From positions 1 to 10,390 of the forward strand of contig JAFLJV010000019.1 in NCBI GenBank assembly GCA_022712845.1: a stretch of 10,390 nt of DNA, given 5' to 3'. Shown here in pieces: positions 6,887 through 10,390 of this stretch; within the stretch, counting starts at the first letter, position 1, and each line of letters opens with the position of its first letter. This DNA is from Sulfurimonas sp. GTDB taxonomy: Bacteria; Campylobacterota; Campylobacteria; Campylobacterales; Sulfurimonadaceae. Below the pieces are notes generated by a model. That model saw only the letters and a list, made by a program, of their open reading frames with translations, made no database searches and was not told the origin of the DNA. The translations under genes and the position numbers were made by a program.

Positions 6887-8095
6887 ATGATAAATTTTAA
6901 AGAGTTAGTGAATGAGTATAAAACACCACTTTATATATATAATTTAGATTATATGACACAACAATATAAAAAATTAAAAGAGGCTTTTAAGGGTAGAAAA
7001 TCTATTATGGCTTATGCTGTAAAGTCAAACTCAAACCTTAGTGTAGTTAAACATTTCTCAAACCTAGGAAGTGGAGCTGATTGTGTGTCAATTGGTGAAG
7101 TTCGTCGTGCATTTCTTGCAGGTGTTCCGAGTTATAAAATTATTTTTTCTGGTGTTGGAAAAAGTGATAATGAGATTCGTGAAGCAATTCAAAAAGATAT
7201 TTTATATATCAATGTTGAGAGTGAAGCAGAACTTGGTCGCGTTGAGTTTATTGCAAAAGAGCTGGATACAATATGCCGCATAAGTATTAGAATAAATCCA
7301 AATATAGATCCTCAAACTCACCCTTATATTTCAACTGGACTTCATGATAATAAATTTGGTGTTGAAATTGATACGGCTAAAAGAATGTACATAAAAGCAA
7401 ATAATTCACAAAACCTTGATCCTGTTGGAATTCATTTTCATATAGGGTCTCAACTTACAGAATTAAAACCAATTTATGAATCAGCGGAGATTGTAGCAGA
7501 TTTAGTACGTTCACTTCAAACTATAAAAATAGATATTAAGTTCTTTGATATTGGCGGTGGGCTAGGTGTTAAGTATAATAAAGAGATTACAATTGAGCCT
7601 TATGATTATGTACAAGCAATTCTTTCAACTTTAAAAGGACTTGATTTAACTGTTGTTTGTGAACCAGGAAGATTTTTAACTGCAAATGCTGGTTATTTTA
7701 TAACTAAAGTTCTGTATGAGAAACAAAATGGCAAAAAAAGATTTGTAGTTGTTGATGGTGCTATGAATGATTTACTTCGCCCAGCTCTTTATAATGCATA
7801 TCATAAAATTGAGGCAATTACTGATAATACTGGGGATGAGAGTAAAGCTGATATTGTTGGTCCTGTTTGTGAGAGTGGAGACTTTTTTGCAAAAGATTAT
7901 CTACTTCCAAGTTTAGAGCATAATGATCTTTTAGTTATTCATAGTGTAGGTGCTTATGGTTTTGGAATGGGAAGTAATTATAATACAAGAGGAAGAAGTG
8001 CTGAAGTTGCTCTTGAAGATGGGCAAGCTAGATTAATTAGAAAAAGAGAGAGTTTTGATGATTTGATTGCTCTTGAATTAGAATTTTTGGATTAA
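6887..8095 (+). CDS. lysA: Diaminopimelate decarboxylase
   Basis: LysA removes CO2 from meso-diaminopimelate to give lysine, the last step of that pathway, using pyridoxal phosphate. The 402-residue protein is a fold-III PLP decarboxylase. The N-terminal barrel starts after a short lead (PLYIYN at 14-19) and carries AYAVKSN at 42-48 with the PLP lysine Lys46, GIHFHIGSQ at 181-189, the phosphate-binding DIGGGLG at 221-227 and EPGR at 259-262. The C-terminal domain supplies CESGD at 328-332 and GAYGFGMGSNYN at 355-366, with Tyr357 and the catalytic-cysteine motif intact. Length and order are normal. HIGSQ rather than an HVGSQ-type variant does not by itself exclude carboxynorspermidine decarboxylase or arginine decarboxylase paralogues, but the CESGD and GAYG segments and the gene neighbourhood support LysA. 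It probably has its own promoter. Confidence 0.95.
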   Translation: MINFKELVNEYKTPLYIYNLDYMTQQYKKLKEAFKGRKSIMAYAVKSNSNLSVVKHFSNLGSGADCVSIGEVRRAFLAGVPSYKIIFSGVGKSDNEIREAIQKDILYINVESEAELGRVEFIAKELDTICRISIRINPNIDPQTHPYISTGLHDNKFGVEIDTAKRMYIKANNSQNLDPVGIHFHIGSQLTELKPIYESAEIVADLVRSLQTIKIDIKFFDIGGGLGVKYNKEITIEPYDYVQAILSTLKGLDLTVVCEPGRFLTANAGYFITKVLYEKQNGKKRFVVVDGAMNDLLRPALYNAYHKIEAITDNTGDESKADIVGPVCESGDFFAKDYLLPSLEHNDLLVIHSVGAYGFGMGSNYNTRGRSAEVALEDGQARLIRKRESFDDLIALELEFLD

Positions 8096-8112
8096 GCGTA
8101 GAATGATATATC

Positions 8113-8145
8113 TTGCCAAAGGCAAAGCTTTTATTCTGTGCTTTG
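8113..8145 (+). repeat. Two overlapping hairpins after lysA
   Basis: TTGCC-AAA-GGCAA (8113-8125) is a perfect 5 bp stem with a 3 nt loop. CAAAGC at 8123-8128 pairs with GCTTTG at 8140-8145 across an 11 nt loop. The two stems share bases 8123-8125, so they exclude each other in a folded RNA. The first, followed by AGCTTTTATT, might act as a weak lysA terminator, though the T-run is short. Confidence 0.45.
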
Positions 8146-8175
8146 AAATGGCTCAGAACACACGAGTGACAGAAT
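8133..8175 (+). repeat. 7 bp inverted repeat in the lysA-HAD spacer
   Basis: ATTCTGT (8133-8139) is perfectly inverted as ACAGAAT (8169-8175), 29 nt apart. The outer edge of the right arm overlaps the next inverted repeat and the TATAAT box. The enclosed bases have no open reading frame of note. Confidence 0.45.
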
Positions 8176-8201
8176 ATAATATGGATGAGTTCATATTATA
8201 T
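8174..8201 (+). repeat. 10 bp perfect inverted repeat overlapping a TATAAT box
   Basis: ATATAATATG (8174-8183) is perfectly inverted as CATATTATAT (8192-8201) around the 8 nt spacer GATGAGTT. The left arm contains the -10-like TATAAT. It lies just before the HAD ribosome binding site. It could be an operator, a leader hairpin or the edge of a repeat. Confidence 0.7.
8175..8180 (+). promoter_or_regulatory. Probable -10 box for the HAD-pheA-hisC genes
   Basis: A perfect TATAAT lies 39 bp before the TTG start. Transcription would begin near 8187, inside the inverted repeat, giving a leader of about 32 nt. There is no T-rich upstream tract or clear -35 box, so support is moderate. Confidence 0.45.
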
Positions 8202-8206
8202 GAGAT

Positions 8207-8212
8207 AAGGGG
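8207..8212 (+). promoter_or_regulatory. Ribosome binding site deciding a TTG start
   Basis: AAGGGG lies 6 nt before TTG 8219. Between the in-frame stop at 8201-8203 and the conserved DVQGT motif, TTG is the only credible start codon, so this site settles the start. Confidence 0.75.
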
Positions 8213-8218
8213 ATAGAT

Positions 8219-9007
8219 TTGTATTTTATAGATGTTCAAGGTACACTTATTGATGATATTGACAAATCACCTATTCAAGGAAGTATAGAGTTTATTGATA
8301 TGTTAAATGAGACTCAAACTCCATATATGCTTATTACAAACAATACTAAAAGTGATTCAAAAGATTTTTATAATTATCTTATCTCTATAGGTTTTAATTT
8401 TAAATTTTCATCTTATCTTGATCCAATAATGCTTCTTGAGTCTCATGTCCAAAAGACAGCAGTTGCAGCTTATGGGGCAGATGAATTTTTAAAAATATTA
8501 GTTGAAATGGGATATACACTTGATTATAAAAATCCTAAAACTGTTTTAATTGCTATTAAAGAGAATTTTTGTGCAGATGAATATGCACAAATGATAGATT
8601 TTTTGCTTAATGGGGCATCTTTAATTGGGATGCATGAGACATCAATATATTCTAAAAATAACAAAAGATACCCTGGTGTAGGAGCAGTTTTAAAGCTTTT
8701 AAAATTTGCAACAAGTACAAATTATGATGTTGTTGGTAAGCCAAGTGTACCTTTTTATAACAAGGCTTTAGAGATGTTACAAATGCAAAATTCTAGAGCA
8801 AAGTTTAGTGATATTACAATTATTAGTGATGATGTTAAGGGTGATTTAGGTGGAGCAAAAGAGATGGGAATGAAAACAATGTTTGTAACAAGTGGAAAGT
8901 ATAAAACTGCATCAGAGATAGTCCCACTTTTAGACCCAGAGTTGAGACCTGATTATATTTATGCTGATATGCAAGAGATTTTTGAGCAAAGAGAGTTAAT
9001 GAGATGA
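8219..9007 (+). CDS. HAD-superfamily phosphatase, NagD/LHPP-like (subfamily IIA)
   Basis: This 262-residue protein should be a phosphatase of the haloacid dehalogenase superfamily; its substrate is unknown. Motif I is FIDVQGTL at 3-10 with nucleophile Asp5, but the usual second aspartate is Gln7. Motif II is MLITNNT at 37-43 and motif III VVGKPSVPFY at 171-180 (Lys174). Motif IV is IISDDVKGDLGGAKEMGM at 201-218, followed by FVTSGKY at 222-228. The long insert between motifs II and III is the C2-type cap. GDLGGA..GM....TSGK resembles human LHPP and HDHD2, which as I recall also replace the second motif-I aspartate. The TTG start is supported by AAGGGG 6 nt upstream. The stop overlaps pheA in ATGA. 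The same position between lysA and pheA is, as I recall, occupied by a HAD gene in Campylobacter jejuni, so this is not a newly acquired gene. Confidence 0.85.
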   Translation: MYFIDVQGTLIDDIDKSPIQGSIEFIDMLNETQTPYMLITNNTKSDSKDFYNYLISIGFNFKFSSYLDPIMLLESHVQKTAVAAYGADEFLKILVEMGYTLDYKNPKTVLIAIKENFCADEYAQMIDFLLNGASLIGMHETSIYSKNNKRYPGVGAVLKLLKFATSTNYDVVGKPSVPFYNKALEMLQMQNSRAKFSDITIISDDVKGDLGGAKEMGMKTMFVTSGKYKTASEIVPLLDPELRPDYIYADMQEIFEQRELMR

Positions 9008-10116
9008 TGAAAACTTTAGATGATTGTAGAGTAGCTATTGATACTATAGATAATGAAATTTTAGAACTTCTTAATAAGCGGATGAATATTGTTGAAAGAG
9101 TTGGTGAAATAAAAAGTGATACAGGTGGAGCTATATATAGACCTGAAAGAGAAAAAGCAATTATCAATAGATTGAATAAAGCTAGCATGAAAAGTGAAGG
9201 GCTTTTAAAAGAAAGTGCTATTGAAGCAATATTTTTAGAGATTTTCGCAGTTTCAAGAAACTTAGAGTTACCAGAGCGTATAGCATATCTTGGACCTGAG
9301 GGAAGTTTTACACATCAAGCAGCAGAGAGCCGTTTTGGTGCTATGAGTGATTATCTCTCACTTGGTTCAATTCACTCTGTATTTAAAACATTAGAAGCAA
9401 AGAGAGCTAAATTTGGTGTTGTACCAATTGAAAACTCAAGAGATGGAATAGTTGGTGAAACACTAGATTTACTTGCAAAAAGCTCTGTAAAAATTGTTGC
9501 GGAACTATATATGCCTATTCATATGTCTTTTGCAACAAAAGCCACAAAACTTGAAAACATTACAAAGATATACTCTAAAGATAAAGGTTTTGGTCAATGT
9601 AGAGAATTTCTATCTGAACATGGTCTTGAAAATATTGAGCAAATACCAGTAGAATCAACAGCAAAAGCTGCAATACTTGCAGCAGAAGATGAAAGTGCTG
9701 CTGCAATTTGTTCCCATATAGCAGCAAAACTTTATAGTGTACCAACAATGTTTGATGATGTTGAAGATGATATAGGTTCTCAGACAAGATTTGTAATTTT
9801 GAGTGACTTTAAAAATGAGAGTAGTATAGATGATAAAACTTCTATTTTAGTAAGGCTTAAAGATGCTGTTAAAGCTGGTTCACTTGTTCACTTTTTACAA
9901 GATTTTGATGAAGAACATATAAATTTATCAAAAATAGAGTCTCGCCCATCAAAAGATGAGGGTGGCTTTGGTTACTGGTTTTATATAGATTTTTATGGAC
10001 ATATAGATGATGAAAAAATCCAAAAAGTTTTATCAAAACATGAGGGTGAAGTGACATGGCTTGGAAGTTACACTAGTGGCAGTACAGATTATGAAGGTAG
10101 AGATATTGAAGTTTAA
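9004..10116 (+). CDS. pheA: Bifunctional chorismate mutase / prephenate dehydratase (P-protein)
   Basis: PheA converts chorismate to prephenate and then to phenylpyruvate, the committed route to phenylalanine. In the 370-residue protein the N-terminal chorismate mutase domain (about 1-88) has Arg9, the [12 protein letters not shown] helix ending at Arg26, Lys37 and YRPERE at 45-50. The prephenate dehydratase domain (about 92-270) shows [13 protein letters not shown] at 95-107, VPIENSRDG at 140-148 and the catalytic TRF at 261-263. The C-terminal ACT domain (about 278-356) has GSLVHFL at 292-298 and the phenylalanine-binding ESRP at 312-315, so feedback inhibition by phenylalanine is expected. 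Start ATG 9004 has AAGAGAG 8 nt upstream; ATG 9007 is an alternative one codon later. It overlaps the HAD gene by 4 bp and hisC by 11 bp, so the three are probably one operon. No attenuator is possible in front of it. Confidence 0.95.
   Translation: MMKTLDDCRVAIDTIDNEILELLNKRMNIVERVGEIKSDTGGAIYRPEREKAIINRLNKASMKSEGLLKESAIEAIFLEIFAVSRNLELPERIAYLGPEGSFTHQAAESRFGAMSDYLSLGSIHSVFKTLEAKRAKFGVVPIENSRDGIVGETLDLLAKSSVKIVAELYMPIHMSFATKATKLENITKIYSKDKGFGQCREFLSEHGLENIEQIPVESTAKAAILAAEDESAAAICSHIAAKLYSVPTMFDDVEDDIGSQTRFVILSDFKNESSIDDKTSILVRLKDAVKAGSLVHFLQDFDEEHINLSKIESRPSKDEGGFGYWFYIDFYGHIDDEKIQKVLSKHEGEVTWLGSYTSGSTDYEGRDIEV
10093..10097 (+). promoter_or_regulatory. Ribosome binding site for hisC
   Basis: GAAGG, within the end of pheA, lies 8 nt before TTG 10106. 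It supports TTG over the in-frame ATG at 10091, which would have only a weak site upstream. Confidence 0.45.
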
Positions 10117-10390
10117 TAAAAAATTACAAGATATTATAACTTATGAAGCTGGTAAACCTATTGAATTAGTAGTTCGTGAATTTGGAATTAAACCAGCAGA
10201 TATAGTTAAACTTGCTTCAAATGAAAATCCTTATGGCTGTTCACAAAAAGTACAAGAAGCAGTAGTTGATATTGTTAAAAATATGGCTTTATATCCAGAT
10301 GATTCCATGATTAAGCTAAAAGATGCACTTAGTAAAAGATTTAGTGTAGAGAATGACAATATTATAATTGGCTCAGGAAGTGATCAAGTT
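10106..10390 (+). CDS. hisC: Histidinol-phosphate aminotransferase, N-terminal part (cut by window end)
   Basis: The frame is open to the last base and gives 95 residues from TTG 10106. HisC transfers an amino group from glutamate to imidazole-acetol phosphate in histidine synthesis; homologues next to pheA may also aminate aromatic keto acids. The start [20 protein letters not shown] matches the family opening as I recall it in Campylobacterota. LVVREFGI follows, then the substrate-loop motif [10 protein letters not shown] at 35-44, LYPDD at 62-66 and the cofactor-region segment [10 protein letters not shown] at 86-95, all typical of fold-I aminotransferases of the HisC group. The PLP lysine lies beyond the window. 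An in-frame ATG at 10091 would add five residues (MKVEI), but has a weaker ribosome binding site. The gene overlaps pheA by 11 bp (26 bp from the ATG). Confidence 0.88.
   Translation, partial: MKFNKKLQDIITYEAGKPIELVVREFGIKPADIVKLASNENPYGCSQKVQEAVVDIVKNMALYPDDSMIKLKDALSKRFSVENDNIIIGSGSDQV

Noticed and set aside
8835..10057. Antisense frames over the HAD gene and pheA (8835-9188, 9575-9787, 9869-10057).
   Set aside because: They mirror conserved motifs on the + strand and have hydrophobic or His-rich composition typical of reverse reading; no promoter or ribosome binding site supports them.

Overview
The window is an AT-rich stretch in which every gene lies on the + strand. The gene families and gene order point to a member of the Campylobacterota (Epsilonproteobacteria). 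The order rplY-pth-lptG family-lysA-HAD phosphatase-pheA-hisC is the one I recall from Campylobacter jejuni and relatives, where fliF follows. A PilT-type ATPase and a HQWRQPL-type histidine kinase fit a free-living, Sulfurimonas- or Arcobacter-like organism better than Campylobacter itself. This placement is an inference, not a database result.

Region 1-2312: the 3' end of pabB (p-aminobenzoate branch of folate synthesis), then a six-helix membrane histidine kinase without a nearby response regulator, and overlapping its end a small unrecognised membrane protein of about 15% GC (hand count). Region 2317-4478: transaldolase (tal) and a PilT-like twitching ATPase joined by an ATGA overlap.

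Region 4479-6799: a TATAAT promoter precedes rplY (ribosomal protein L25, long form) and pth (peptidyl-tRNA hydrolase), a translation pair found together in many bacteria. After a 69-84 bp gap comes an LptF/LptG-type permease for lipopolysaccharide export, whose start is probably a GTG at 5729.

Region 6800-10390: lysA (last step of lysine synthesis) with its own likely promoter; a 123 bp gap packed with overlapping inverted repeats and a TATAAT box; an LHPP/NagD-like HAD phosphatase starting at TTG; pheA (chorismate mutase-prephenate dehydratase with ACT domain) overlapping it by 4 bp; and the 5' part of hisC, overlapping pheA and cut by the window end. pabB and pheA both draw on chorismate, and hisC-type aminotransferases can also act on aromatic keto acids, so amino-acid and vitamin synthesis dominates.

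I see no tRNA, rRNA, CRISPR array, transposase or prophage gene. Most of the window is ordinary housekeeping DNA. The parts worth a second look are the 8096-8218 spacer with its partial echo at 5658-5677, the kinase plus small membrane protein pair, and the HAD protein that lacks the usual second motif-I aspartate. I do not see convincing evidence of a wholly new system.
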